A stretch of DNA of 64,000 bases, from assembly GCF_023065955.2 (NCBI RefSeq), contig NW_026622786.1, positions 45,122,938-45,186,937 of the forward strand, written 5' to 3'. This DNA comes from Ursus arctos (lineage: Eukaryota > Chordata > Mammalia > Carnivora > Ursidae). Position 1 is the first letter of the stretch. The number at the start of each line of letters is the position of its first letter. Shown in pieces: positions 1 through 13,284 of this stretch. Under the pieces are notes generated by a model. The model ran no database searches. It was not told the origin of the DNA and saw only the letters and a program-made list of their open reading frames with translations. Both the position numbers and the translations under genes were made by a program.

Positions 1-869
1 TTCCCCTTCTTTACCCTACCAAGCTTTCATCCCAAAGCTGCTATAAATTGTCATAAGAAACAGAATGGTTTAGTTATCTTTATCTTTTTAAAATTTGTAC
101 TTATCTTCCTGTATACTATATTGTGGGTAAAAGCTATACCAGGAGATTGCGTAAATGAGCTAACAGAAGCCTTGGTACACAATGGTGTAGAAAATCTCTT
201 TTAACGAATGGATTTATTATGTACCTCGAAAGCCATAAAAAAAACTTGTTAGCAAATAAAACAAGAAGAAACTCCCAAAACCTCCCAAATGTGTGTTCAT
301 ACCAATGATCCTCCACCTGTGACTCTGGTGTTAAGTGCCTCTTTTCAGACATCTTTACCGTTTTCCTCTTATCTACATGTTTAGAGAAAGCCTGATGTCA
401 TGAGGCATAACACAGTTGTTCATCACAGAAGTACTCCTTACATTATATAGGGCATGGATAAAGATGAGAAAGAAAAAGACTCTAATTATTTAACACCCAA
501 AATGTCCTAAATACTCAAATATTGTTAAACAATATTATGTTTAATCTTCCCAAATGCCTTAAAATTTTGGTGTGTGAGTCAATAAGTAAGATAATTTATA
601 TTCTCAGCACTCCATTCTTTTCTTTGTCATCCATCATTTTATTCTAGAGAAAAAAAAAATCCTCAGAACTTTGCCCTAGGCATGACTGACTTTCTTTCCC
701 AATGATGCTATCTGTCTTGATGGAATCAGACAGAGTACTCTGTTTATGTTTGTTTGTTTGCTCCCTTGAATCTCTGTAGACCATACTAGTTGCCTGCTTC
801 CTGTTCTCATGTTCCTCATCCCTTCACTGATAATCACCTCAGGCAGAGTTTTCAGGGCAACTTGAATAT

Positions 870-1082
870 CCTTCTAGAAGTAGTTTTTAAACTTTAGCAG
901 AAGTGTCATTTTTAGCATGCAAAAGTACTACCTGAGAAGATGGTTAAAAATTCAGGTTTCTGGAAGTCATCCCCAGAGATTCTGATTCATTTGATATGGA
1001 CTGGAATCATGGAATCTAAAATTTCAGTAAGCTCTGTTGGTTACTCTACTGTAGGAGGTTCTTAGCCCTTCGAGAAACATGA
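870..1082 (+). mobile_element. MER5-type (hAT-Charlie) DNA transposon remnant
   Basis: Contains the recognisable MER5 core around CCCCAGAGATTCTGATTC and terminates near a TTCGAGAAACAT-like end. Diverged, ancient, nonautonomous. Exact subfamily not determined. Confidence 0.5.
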
Positions 1083-1494
1083 TTCTAGGCTGGGGGTAAT
1101 CCTCTACTCAGCTTCATTATTATCACTAATGGGGCTAATGGGACATTTCTGTCACTTCCTTAATGGCTTCAGCACCAGGCTGCCAGTCTTCTTTTCCATA
1201 AAATGCCCTACCATTATTCTCAGGAAAAAATGACATCTATTCTGATGAGCCTTCTAGTACTGTAGCCAAATCCTTTTTGATCACAATTTTTAAAAATTAT
1301 ATTTCAGATTTTGACATCATCTTGAATTGTTCTAGCATTTTACATTTTTACTTTTGAAAACATATTAAAACATATTAAAACATTTAATCCTAACTTTCTT
1401 GCTTTCTAACTTTTAATAAACTATTTGTTACTTCCCCTAGATAATAAAGTCTTCAGTCTTTCTAACTGTCCTTATTTATTTATCCAATATTTAT

Positions 1495-1735
1495 TTATCC
1501 AATAATGATAATAGAAGCCTCTAATTAGTCCATGCCTACTGTGTGTTAGGCCCTCAACTCAGTATTTAATTGACATCATTTTGCAAATATCCTGTGAGGT
1601 TGTTATTATTAACCTCATTTTACAGATGTGAATGAGGCTCAAATAGATTAAATAATATATCCAAGGATACATAGACTATAAATAAAAGAAACTGGGTTTA
1701 AAACTATGTTTGTATCACTGTAAAACTGTTACACT
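1495..1735 (+). mobile_element. MIR SINE remnant
   Basis: Contains the MIR core and 3' half, including CTCATTTTACAGATG followed by a degenerate gap/aggctca region and an aaactgggttt-like segment. Ancient tRNA-derived SINE with typical high divergence. Confidence 0.7.
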
Positions 1736-1984
1736 GACTGACATAACTTTCTTACTCAACTTAGATAAAATGGTCAAGACATTAGCTTTTCTTGACTCCT
1801 CTAGACTTTAAAACTGATAAATAAATAAAGACACCCAAATCTTCTTGTCTTCTTTTTTTTTTTTTTTTGTATTTGAAACCATTTTATTTTTCTTTCCATT
1901 TAGCACTTGTCATAGACTGTCTTCTGTGAGTTATTTATATATGTCTTTCCCCTAAACCAGATTATGAACTCCTGGAGCAAGAAG

Positions 1985-2160
1985 CAGGGTATAGTAGGAA
2001 GACCTCTGTCTATAGAGTCAGGCTGACCTTGCTACAAATCAGAGTTCCAGCACTTACTGATCATATGATCTTGATAAGATACAATGTCTCTAGCCCTTAG
2101 TTTATCATCCATCAGAATTTATATTTACCACACAGAGTCATGGTGAGAATTACTTAATGT
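1985..2160 (+). mobile_element. MIR SINE remnant (5' half)
   Basis: Resembles the MIR 5' portion: a 'gagtcaggctgacc' region, then 'ccagcacttact', a 'gatctt' region and 'tctctagcccttagtttatcatc'. Diverged. Confidence 0.6.
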
Positions 2161-3757
2161 CTTATATTTGATGTGTTGGAATAAAAATTTGAATACAGTT
2201 GGCATAATAAATTCTGAACTATATTCTCCCTCACTGTTTCCTGCCTCTCACTCCAATACTAATTAGTAAAGAGGAGGTCACATTTATTTAGATAATGGAA
2301 ATGTAGTAAAAATTAGCTATAGCAGGAGCTGTAAAAACAACGGTCTACTGTTGAGGGAGTATGAGAAAAAACCTATATCTCAAGCCCATTGTTAAGCTTA
2401 ATCTTTAAAAGGATATGTCTATGTAAATTAGTCTTGATATACTTGCACAGTATTTCTTAAATTAAAAAAATAAATTAATTAATAAGGTTTTGACTTCATG
2501 AAGTTGAGGAAATCTCTTCAGTTTAACCACATTTCATTTGGCATATTTATCTGAGTCAATAAGAGCTACAGGACTTATGATTAAGTTCTACATTTGTATC
2601 TCTTTTCCAACAAAATAAATATGTATGTATAAATCTATACCAGTGCCAGTCAAATCTCTACAGGAATTTGAAATGTTTTCCCATACCTCATCATGTTCAA
2701 GTACTTACAAAAGTCAGCCCAGGGTATCTCGTCACGAGTATCAATGCTGATTTATCATTTTGGGCCAAATTAACACAGAGAATCAACTATTTCCCAAATT
2801 ATAAATTAATCACTTGAAAAAGCCTTATTAACCTACTGACAGTTTCATATAAACTATATTTATACATGGATAACATTAATTGCCAGTTATGTGAACTTTG
2901 TATATATACCATAGCTGAAATTTTTTGTGAAAAATATATCATTTGGTCACTGCTTCACACTTGTTTTCCAAGTAAAATAGAGGGAGTTGTCATGAGGATA
3001 TTAGATGAATAATTCAGGTAAAAGTCAACATGGCTAATTGACTTACATGGAACTTTTCTTTAGTCAGGCAGCTAACTTAAACTGACCCTCCAAAATGCAT
3101 CTAGTTTCTCAATGTCAGATTCAATTTCTCCAGAAGGTTACTTGTGTATATAAGGGTCCTGCCCCTCTTTTCTGAACATTTTGTGTCTTCCAAGGTTGTG
3201 ACACTATGCCAGATTATTTTTCTCTTGTTATCATGAACAAAACCCACTGAAAGCTTAAAGCCTGTATTACACAGTGTTATATGATTGTTCAGGAACAGAA
3301 CGATACTCAGTTCCATTAAGGGACAGTCTTTAAAGATGTCGAGAGACCAGGTTTGTTAAAATTGGACTTACCCTAGTAGTTCAAAAAGAACAACATTCTA
3401 CCACCATTTGGGAAGAAAAGTCTTGCTTTTTGTTGCTGGCATGGCTTACAAGGAAGACCTAATTCCGGGGAAGATTATTCAGATCAGCAACAGCTTCTTT
3501 TCAAAAGTCAGCCCTTATTTGCCTCTCTTTTTAAACTTTAGCAATGGAAGCATGGAAGTCATTTTTTAAGGAGATAAGGTATTTGCATTTTAGGGGCTAT
3601 ATGAATGGTTAAGAAGGGGTAACCTTATATTTTAAGGCTTAACATGTCTGGTAACATCTGAGATTCTATGGTTTGTGTTTTTAAATATAGATGTATCTAA
3701 AAACAAGATAATTAATAAAGATACTTATACCAAGAAATAATAACTCTGAGAACTTTA

Positions 3758-4498
<741 letters not shown>

Positions 4499-4594
4499 TT
4501 GTTAGAAGTTTCTTCTTTCTCCCAGTGCAGTTCCTCAGGTTACAAGATTCCAAGTTCAAGTGCAATGACAGTCCAGTTGAAAAATATTTTGATA

Positions 4595-4635
4595 GTCTGG
4601 CTAAAAATAAGCTGACTGCCAAATGGAATGTCATG
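4595..4635 (-). promoter_or_regulatory. TNNI3K proximal promoter: MEF2 site plus MCAT motif
   Basis: About 105 bases upstream of the TNNI3K ATG, CTAAAAATAA at 4601-4610 is a perfect MEF2 consensus (YTAWWWWTAR). Fifteen bases further upstream, GGAATG at 4625-4630 is CATTCC (MCAT, TEAD/TEF-1 site) on the minus strand. MEF2 and MCAT are established drivers of cardiac-muscle promoters, and TNNI3K is heart-enriched. The same AT-rich motif could also work as a TATA-like element. Binding is inferred from sequence only. Confidence 0.55.
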
Positions 4636-5164
4636 CAACAATGACAATGAACAAAACAGTTTGTGCTTTCAAGGGTGAAATCATAAAGGGAACTAATCAG
4701 TCTGTTTAAAACAGCTGTATCAAAAATAAATAGTAAATGTTTCAATAGGGCTATTTGCCTTCATCGATTAATTATCTATCCATGAATAGTTTCATGGGCC
4801 ATTTCTTTAATAGGTAAGTCTAGAAAGTGGTTCAATTACATCTGAGGTTCACAAACAGCTATTAAAACCATCTAGAGCTTCTTTCTAATCATTTTCCCCT
4901 GAGTTAAAGTAATGCCAGTTGGAAAAGAGTAACAGGTGATAGAATTCGTCTCTATAAATAATGGGAACCCACATCCTATGACATGCTACTAATAAAAGTA
5001 AATGTAAGTTTTGCCTATATTAGAAATATGAAATTGTAAGAAGAAATTCTCAACATAGACCAGATTAAATTTTACCATGTGTTGATTATGTTAACCATAA
5101 GAATCATAGTAAAATCTAAGACACCAAGCTCTACAAACAGCAATTCATAAAATAACAATGATAA

Positions 5165-5290
5165 GATTGTGAATAATAAGACTGAATGCTTCTTGTGTGA
5201 TAGATACTAGTCTGAGTGCTTTATATACATTTTGTCATTTATACCTCGTAAGTTGCAGGATTCTGCAAGGTATATATTATTCCTACATTA
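5165..5290 (+). mobile_element. MIR SINE remnant
   Basis: MIR-like succession of 'tgcttcttgtgtgatagatactag', 'gctttatatacattttgtcat' and 'ggatgagaaaatt', as in the MIR core. Ancient. Confidence 0.55.
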
Positions 5291-6356
5291 TGGATGAGAA
5301 AATTTGCTAGTAGGTGGAGGAGTCTGGAATCAATTCTGGGTCTATATATTTCTGAAGTTCAAGCTAGATATTATTATTGTTAAGTCTCCCATAATTCTTC
5401 TTTCGTTCACCTTCCATTTACTCCATGCGGGACATTTCTCTTGGCCTATGCATATTTCTATTGATATAAATGAACTCAAGGTACGATGTAGAATAAATGG
5501 AAAACATAGAAAGAGAAGTTATATGATTTTTAACTATGTATTTCTTTTGTATAATATAATTACACCTAAAAGGTATAGATTTCGATCTTGAAATTCACCT
5601 CCAGAGGATATAGTTTTAATGTAACAGGTATGAATTTCACATTTATTATGTTGAATATTCAAACAGTTTTGTCTTTTCAAAGTAAATGCTAAGGCAAATT
5701 TAGGATTCCCCACACCTTTTTCTCAGCAAAGGTAATCTAAACTCCAGAGGAAGGGCTTCCATACTGATCAGATATAGCTAGAGAAGTAGATAATCTGACT
5801 TCATGGACATCTCCATCCTCCCCTAGATAAACTCTCCTTATCTCTCCGTATCAGTATGTGCTGCCAGGAATTTTGCTGTCTGCCATTCTGTGGGGTCCTC
5901 TGGTTACTTGGTCTACGCATTCTGCATTTTCCTTGTTTGAAGGCCAGACATCTCAAGTCGCACCTGCTTTCTCTTAGCACTCAAGAGACCCACATCCCCT
6001 CAAGTCAGAAAGTCTTTGCTGTCCCCAGACATGCAGCCTTTAGGCTTACTGGCCCAGGCACCTGACTCCCTCAATGCTTGGTATTGAAGACCAAGTATTC
6101 AGTATAGTCCTGAATATCATACTAGGTAGTCTTCTTTAAGAGACTTGCAGTCTCCCAAGGTGTAACCTTGGGAAATAATGCACAAGCTCTCCCTTCTCTC
6201 AAATTTCCCTAAAACAGTCCATGGTTTCTATACCTTGAATCCAGAGGGTCAGGGATGGGAAGCAGGACTGCAGACCTTCTTAAGGACATCTAAATCTGTC
6301 TATTTTTCCTGATCTTCTTTCTTTTTCTCTCTCCACTATCTCAAATCTTACACCAG

Positions 6357-6360
<4 letters not shown>

Positions 6361-6392
<32 letters not shown>
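6361..6392. repeat. (TG)16 microsatellite
   Basis: Uninterrupted TG dinucleotide run of 32 bases. Confidence 0.95.
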
Positions 6393-6395
<3 letters not shown>

Positions 6396-7127
6396 TTATT
6401 GCCTGGACCAATTGAAGGAAAACCTAGTTCTTATTTTGCATTATTTTTCCAATTTCCTCTTTAGGATATAAATTTGAAGCATTAATTTTTAGGATTTTTC
6501 CTTTTGATTTTCAAAAATATTTTTATTCTTTCAGAAAGGCTGGCTCTTACAAATGAAAGCTTTGATTTTCAAAAGCTATAATTTGTGCTATCATTTGAAA
6601 ATCCAATCAGCAACTCAACTGAATTTTGCTATACTCTGAAGCAATAAATTTTGTCCCCCTTCCTCCCCACAAAGGTAAAATAACAGCATAAAAATTCAGG
6701 AAATGGTAATCCCAATACCTAAAATATTAAATGTTATTGAACTATATAACAATTTCCTACTTTCAAAGGAACAATATCTACAAGCCACTTTTATGAATGT
6801 GAGTTTAGGTCATGGGTTAAGGGCAGTGGAGTAATCCTCCTGCATGCCTTCTGGAAGATGAAGAAAAGGCTGGAATAAGCAAATGACCCAGGATAACATC
6901 TCTTACTTTTCTTTCCTAAGGGATGTTGGAGGGAATCCACATGGAAGCAGGAAATATTTTCCTCACTACTGAATATATTTCTGTAAAAGTTACTTCTTTC
7001 TATGTTGAGTTGGCCAAATGCTCTAGATTGAATCCTACTCTTCTCAGTTCTGGACTTCCAAAAATTCAAAAAGCATGTTATCTCATATATTATCAAAAAC
7101 ACAACCTAATTACAAAAGTGGTAACCT

Positions 7128-7325
7128 TCTCAAACTTTAATGAGTATAGATGCCACCTGAGGAGCTATGTTAAAAAAAAATAGAAATAGGGTTATATCCC
7201 TAGAAATTCTTATTCAGTAGATCAGTAGTAGGGCCAAGGAATCTAAATTTCAATATGACCGCTTAGTGATTCTAATCACTCAGGTAGATGCTACCTGAGA
7301 CATACTTTGAGGAGCACCATTTTAA
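7128..7325 (+). mobile_element. MER5A-type (hAT-Charlie) remnant
   Basis: Shows the MER5A order: a 'caaactttaatgagt' head, 'cacctgagga', a 'ttcttattcagtagatc' core, a 'ggaatctaaatttc' segment and an 'acatactttgaggagcac' tail. Confidence 0.65.
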
Positions 7326-7479
7326 GGTTGCTTAAAGTGAAGTGCCTACTTACCTGAAACTTTTGTGTCTTTGAATTCAATGTAAGAGAAGAGAGAAGAA
7401 AACACTGCAGTAAAGAGAAAAAGAAGATTGTTCAGATTCTCAATGAGTTTTATCCTACGGTAATTACTAGGGCAACAGA

Positions 7480-7577
7480 TGATTTGGTTGTGCATGTGAA
7501 TCACAGAAATGGAAGTAACCAAGATGTCTTTTCATAGGTAAATGAATAAACAAACAAATTGTGTGTGTGTGTGTGTT

Positions 7578-7618
<41 letters not shown>

Positions 7619-8155
7619 AAATTTATTCAGGAATAAATGAAAAAGGAGTTGCCAAGCCAAGAAAATTCATAGAAGAATTTTAAATGAATATTGCTAAGTG
7701 AAAAAAGGCAGTTAGATAAGGCTATATACTATATAATTGCAGCTATATGACATTTTGGAAAAGGCAAAACTATCGAAACGCTAAAAAGATCAGTGGTTGT
7801 TGGAGGAGCAGGGAAGGGGGAGGAACGATTAGGTGGAGAACAAGGATCCTTTAGGGTAGTGAAATTATTCTGTATGATACTGTAATGGTGAATACATGGC
7901 ATTATGTATTTGGAAAAACCCACAGAACTATAAAACACAAATGATAACTATGGATTTTAGTTGATAATAATATATCGATATTGGTTCATCAAACGGTAAC
8001 AAAAGTACCACAATAATTTAAGATGCCAATAATAGGGGAGACTGAGGGGGGCAGTAATAGAGTATATGAAAACTCTCTGTATTTTCTGCTCAATTTTTCT
8101 GTAAATGTAAAACTTTTAGCAGAAAAGTCTATTAATTTTTAAAAATTAAGGAAAA
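7480..8155 (+). mobile_element. L1MA/L1MB-type LINE-1 3' end
   Basis: Recognisable old L1 3'UTR: a 'ggaagtaaccaagatgtc' opening, 'cagtggttgttgg', a 'gtgatgaaa'-like region with 'catggcattatgta', then 'gaaaactctctgtattttctgctc' and a terminal 'taaatgtaaaacttt...aaaagtctatt'. Sense orientation on the plus strand, 5'-truncated. A (GT)n(AT)n run (7561-7616) interrupts it. Confidence 0.75.
7561..7616. repeat. (GT)n(AT)n compound microsatellite
   Basis: GT run with one interruption passing directly into an AT run of about 30 bases. Confidence 0.95.
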
Positions 8156-8159
8156 ATAT

Positions 8160-8760
8160 AAAATAAGTAAGACCCAAAATAGTAATTTTTCAACAAGACC
8201 ATTTGAGCTTTTCAAGTAATATTTTTAACTTATAAGGAAAAGTCTTCTGTAAGGAATGTATAACTCACAGTAAGTATTTTTTTCTTTCACACTTTTTTTT
8301 TTCATTCAAAATGTCAGGGTAGATTTAGTAAATACCTTAGTTCTTCAACTATTCCTTTTTTGATAAACCTTCATGTTCTATTGAGTTGCCTAAATCTAAT
8401 GTTAATGTCTCCATCTTTTCAACTGATTTATCAGGCCACTTCAGCACATACATAGATATGCTCTAATACTCTTTCAATGAGCCTATTTACATTCTTTCTG
8501 AATTCCTTTATTTTGGGTTCATATTACTTATTTATCCCAATATACACTTGTGCATGTGCTATTTATATATCATACTGGTCTCTTAATAAATATTTAAAAG
8601 GATGCTTTCAAGATGAAAAATACAAAAATTGACCTTGACACTTCTACCTTTATGATTCCAACAGATAAGTTATAAATAACATGTATCCCATGAAAGCAAA
8701 CTGATGCACTTGGAACAATTCTTATCAAATTTAGGAGTCTGAGTTCATTTACACGTAAAA
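8160..8760. other. Unique spacer
   Basis: AT-rich; no gene or recognised repeat seen. Confidence 0.4.
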
Positions 8761-8771
8761 CCTAAATTGTT

Positions 8772-8970
8772 GAGGTGCCTGAGTGGCTCAGTCGGTTAGG
8801 CATCTGCCTTCAGCTCAGGTCATGATCTCGGGGTCCTGGGACCCAGCCCCACATTGGGCTCCCTGCTGAGTGGGGAGCCTGCTTCTCCTTCTCCCTCTGC
8901 CTGCCGCTCCCCTTGCTTGTACTCTCTCTCTCTCTCTGTCAAATAAATAAAATCTTAAAAAAAACAAAAC
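8772..8970 (+). mobile_element. CAN-SINE (tRNA-Lys-derived, carnivoran)
   Basis: Complete element: tRNA-like head with 'gtgcctgagtggctcagtcg', a 'tcaggtcatgatctcgggg' B-box region, a CT-rich part and an 'aaataaataaaatctt' A-rich tail. Target-site duplication cctaaattgtt (8761-8771) versus cctaaattatt (8971-8981). Confidence 0.95.
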
Positions 8971-8984
8971 CCTAAATTATTCTT

Positions 8985-10845
8985 TCACTGTATATGAGTT
9001 CTTATTAATATGTTCCAACATTTAGGGAAGTTTAGATTGTTGATGTATTACATGGGGTTGACAAGCAATTAAAAGAATCATTGCTTTAAACATAATAACC
9101 CAGAACTACTAATTGGTATACATTTAGGCTTTTTCCTTGTGTTTAATAAACATTAAATGCCTCCTATTAAAATAAAATTTTCTTAAAACAAAATTTGTGT
9201 ATTGTCTAAGATGAAACCATTCAATTAAAATTTATTTGAACAATTTCCTTTTAAGCATAAATTTCTGCATTTAAAGAAGCATAATTTGTAAGATTTTTAT
9301 TTGTTAAACAAATTTCCTTTCTTTTCCACTAGAATATGTAAAGTATGTTGGAGGAGCTATAAATTACCATTATGAATCTGAACATCACTGAGGTAATATT
9401 AGATTAATTCTCAAAAATGAATAGGACTTGAGAATATAGGACTTGAGAATAGTAGGGATAAAAAATCAATTTCACAATAATTTAAAGAGGTGTTCTCAGT
9501 ATCTCAAAATGTGAGGGTATATTAAAGAAAGAAAAAAAGTATATTGCTATTTTTGTTTCCAATATACTATGACTGCAAATGCAAACATCTTAATTTTTCC
9601 TTTACCCTCCTTTGTTGCAGGGTAAACATGAAGTACAATTTATTAAAGAATGTAAATAAATAGTAATGAGTCACATCTCTGTCATTGGCTAAAACTTTCT
9701 TTTCCAAATTGATCGGGCTTCTTTCAATTGTCAGTTCAGCTCTTTCTCGGTGAATTGATTCATTTATTCATTCAATAAGCATGTACTATGCCAAGCACTC
9801 CAAAGAGCTCATGGGGGCCAGGGACAGACAAGTAAACAGGCAACTGCAATAAAACATTTGTCCTATGATAGAGATATACATGATTGCTAATGAGAAGGTA
9901 TATATAATAAAGCCTAGATTCCACTTAGAAAAAAATATCGTTAAGCATTAAAAACATCAGAATAATCTAAACTTCATGACGCAGGCCATTTCTACTCTTC
10001 TTTCATCCTTCTTTCTCCCTTCCTGAGTCGACTGGTCTGATAAGAAAATAACACTATGTTATAATTATAGTTCAATTAATAAGTAATTATTATCTTTAGG
10101 CGTAACACTTCCATGCCTGAGATCTGTCATTTAAAAGTCAAACAAATAATCTACGGCCATACCACTCTGAATGCACCTGATCTCTTCTAAAAATCAAACA
10201 AATAAACAACAACAAAAAAGTGGAGGTGGGAAAACAAATATAGTTCTACTTACATTGAGTTAGTTTTCTTTTTACTTACAAATTATCCATTTGTGTCTAT
10301 TCCTCAGAATGAACAGAAAACTAATTTGATGTAGGTTGGGCAAATTACTTAAAGGTTCAAAAAGTGGATCTATAAAACATGTGGTTGTTAGAAAGCCTGC
10401 GGAGTAAGTCCATATGACCAGTTCTTTGCTCAGTCCCTCTAAGCAGAAACAATCTTAAGTAGTCGGTCCAAGCATAGTTAATCGTTATTTCTTGTTACAT
10501 CCCTTCCTGTATCTTCTTAGTGCAAGAATGGTGGTAATATTTATCACGCCATACACTTTCACGCTATCCTCCTGCAGTCCTACATCATATCAGTGCCAGA
10601 AATGGCATCAGTCTTTGGCATGTACTCATGATCCCCCTTCTGTTCACATAGCACAGCTCAGCATCCCACCAATCAGAACTGACACCGACTCAACTTAACA
10701 TTTTCTATCCATTTTATACTAGAGTTGTGGAACTAGACTGGCTCTCTTCACAGCTGATATTTTATATACATATAATCTTGAATGTCCTGAATAGAAATTA
10801 AAAAGGAGTGCTATGGTTAAATTAGTGTGAAACCGCTGAGGGTAC
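8985..10845. other. Unique spacer
   Basis: AT-rich intergenic DNA containing the L2/MIR fragment at 9.7-9.85 kb. The 68-codon ORF at 10492-10698 shows no recognisable domain and is taken as chance. Confidence 0.45.
9735..9850 (+). mobile_element. Ancient L2/MIR-type repeat fragment
   Basis: Has the familiar pattern of 'attcattcaataagcatgtactatgccaag', 'gggacagacaag' and related words seen in old mammalian L2/MIR-class repeats. Exact family unresolved. Confidence 0.45.
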
Positions 10846-10860
10846 AAAAAAGTTAATTTT

Positions 10861-11063
10861 GGGGCACCTGGGTGGCTCAGTCAATTAAGTGTCTGCCTTC
10901 AGCTCAGGTCATGATCCTAGGATCCTGGGATCCAGCCCCGCATTGGGCTCCCTGCTCAGCAGGGAGTCTGCTTCTACCTCTCCCTCTGCCCCTAACCCCC
11001 GCTTAAGCTCTCATTCTGTTCTCTCTCTCAAATAAATAAATAAAATCTTAAAAAAATAAAATA
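10861..11063 (+). mobile_element. CAN-SINE
   Basis: Intact head 'ggggcacctgggtggctcag' through a CT-rich body to an AAATAAATAAATAAAATC tail. Flanked by the target-site duplication aaaaagttaatttt (10847-10860 and 11064-11077), indicating a relatively young insertion. Confidence 0.96.
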
Positions 11064-11079
11064 AAAAGTTAATTTTTAC

Positions 11080-12970
11080 TCACAGTTCCATTAGGATCAA
11101 TACATTTGGTTGGGTGAATCGACAGAAAGTCACAGTTTACAGGGCCAAATAGCTTTCTGATTTCTTGTTGTAGGGGCTATTGTCCCTGAAAACAATTATT
11201 AGGGGACTTGTTATAGCAAGTAATGTCTGAGTACATCCTAATGCCAGCATACTTTTGATAACACAAGTTTCCAATTTTATATAGTCAACATATGTCCTAA
11301 TAGATTTGTGTCTTACTTTACTGGTATTCAAATCATATACCCTTCCCACTCAATATTCAAGTTTAATAATCTAAGTGTATATATTATATATATATTATAT
11401 TTATACTTAATAAATATATATATAAAATTAATGTTTTCAATTAGAATTTGTGAACAAATTACATCATGTTTTCTCTACAATTTTACTCCCCTTAAAATGG
11501 ATTATCAAGAGTAGACTATAATTGTTGTGAATGTCAAGATAATTTGTTATTACGGAGAGTCATTTTTAGAAGTTACCACTGCATATAATTGCATTTAAAA
11601 TAAATGTGTACTGTACTTTCCCAGTCTGGTAATATGGAGAGTGATTGCCTCTACTATTTTTGCCCATACCTCCCATGAAAAATCATATTATTATTAAGAA
11701 TTCAATTTAGATGTCAGCACCTCTGAGGAACCTTTATAATTCCATAAACTATTTAGACCAACTTCTCCTTCTTGTTCTCATTGTATCTAGTTTTCTGATT
11801 TGCCTCTTGACTCCATAATTATGGTTACTCACGGTCTATACTAATGGGAAAAAATGAGAATTAGATTTAGCTCAGTTTAAAAGCCTTTAAAAATTGTCAC
11901 AGTAGAGATGCATGTTTGGAATTACAAAGTGGTAGAAATTGTTAGAAGCACCTCCTTCCTGCCCAAGGAGTCTCCACTTTTCCCACAGTACAAACCAAAC
12001 CATTTAGGATCACCACCTTTTGAGAGCTAAAACAAATGATGCAGACACTTCTAACTTGGGTGTCTCTGATGCCTAGGTTTATTAAGTCATGGCAGAATAT
12101 ACTGGACTTAAATTCCAAATCTTGAGTCTAATTGTTTAAGTTGGCTTACTATGTGATACCATTTCCTAACTGCTGCCCAGAGTTGCTCAAGTTGAGGTCT
12201 GGATCTGATTAAAAATTACCATTAAAAATAGCAACCTAAAATTGTTCCCATATTTTACTATTCATATATGCAGCCAGAGGAGAAGTGATGGAGCCTGTGG
12301 GGAGTGGCTATAAGGCATCTGGAATTTGTGAGGGCCTTATGTATATTGGAATGAGAGATAAATGCATGCCATCAACTGAGGCTTTACAAATGAATTCTAT
12401 CATCACCTTTCTGAAACTTTCATTTCCCATGATGCTGAAAACCATCCAGTTCATTTAGCTACATAATAGTTAATTTGTTAACTAATCACGATAGTTATCT
12501 ATAGATCCTCTAAAGACTACACTATCTCTCTTTGAACTATTCCATAATTCTCATTTCTTCTATTGAGTCTGGACATGAATTAATCTACAAAATCATCTAA
12601 AGATGATATACAAGGGTTGAAACCTTTAATGTTATTAAAGGCAGCTGTTATACCTGTGCCTTTCTGATGGCCATATATTTATATTTGGCAAGTATATACA
12701 ATTACGTTCATGTGTATGTGTATAAATAGTATATATACATAAATATGCATACAATACATACATAGGTACACTATATATGTATATACATTATATCTATGGT
12801 ACATATACACATATATATATAATCCAAAAGCAGCAAGAAAATGAAACAAACTGATAACACTCTTAAGTCCTACTCTAAGTTAAACCTGTAAGAATACAAT
12901 ACCTATTGTACTAAAGTATTAAAGTACTAAAACACTTATTACAGAAGACAGAATTAATGCCTTTGTCTTT
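11080..12970. other. Unique spacer
   Basis: AT-rich with a TA-rich low-complexity patch at about 12.70-12.83 kb. No gene seen. Confidence 0.4.
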
Positions 12971-12974
12971 CCTG

Positions 12975-13058
12975 TCAGGCTGCAAACAACTTAAAAACAA
13001 GAACTGTAGCTTATTCATTTTGGCATTTGCAACAGTCTAGCACAGTGCCTGAGAGCTA
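12975..13058 (+). mobile_element. L2 3' end fragment
   Basis: 'ctgcaaacaacttaaaaacaag', 'ctgtagcttattcattttgg' and 'tagcacagtgcctgag' are the L2 3'-end sequence in diverged form. Cut off by a SINE inserted at 13070. Confidence 0.55.
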
Positions 13059-13069
13059 TAAATTTAATT

Positions 13070-13268
13070 TTTTAAAGATTTTTTATTTACTTATTTGAGA
13101 GAGAGAGAGAGAGCTAGCCAGAGCACAAGCAAGGGGAAGGGTCAGAGGGAGAAGGAAAAGCACACTTCCTGCTGAGAGGGGTGCCCAACAGTGGGCTCCA
13201 TCCCAGGACCCTGGGATCATGACCTGAGCTGAAGGCATACGCTCAACCACTGAGCCACCCAGGCACCC
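13070..13268 (-). mobile_element. CAN-SINE
   Basis: Minus-strand copy: tail at 13070 ('aaagattttttatttac'), a (GA)n run, and a head ending 'gagccacccaggcaccc'. Target-site duplication taaatttaatt at 13059-13069 and 13269-13279. Confidence 0.95.
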
Positions 13269-13284
13269 TAAATTTAATTGCTTT

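Larger units (their letters stand above)
4750..7125. other. Spacer upstream of TNNI3K, mostly unique
   Basis: Unique AT-rich DNA apart from a MIR (5.2 kb) and a (TG)n microsatellite at 6361-6392. The part from about 5.7 to 6.3 kb is less AT-rich than its surroundings and carries no repeat or gene that I recognise. Confidence 0.5.
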
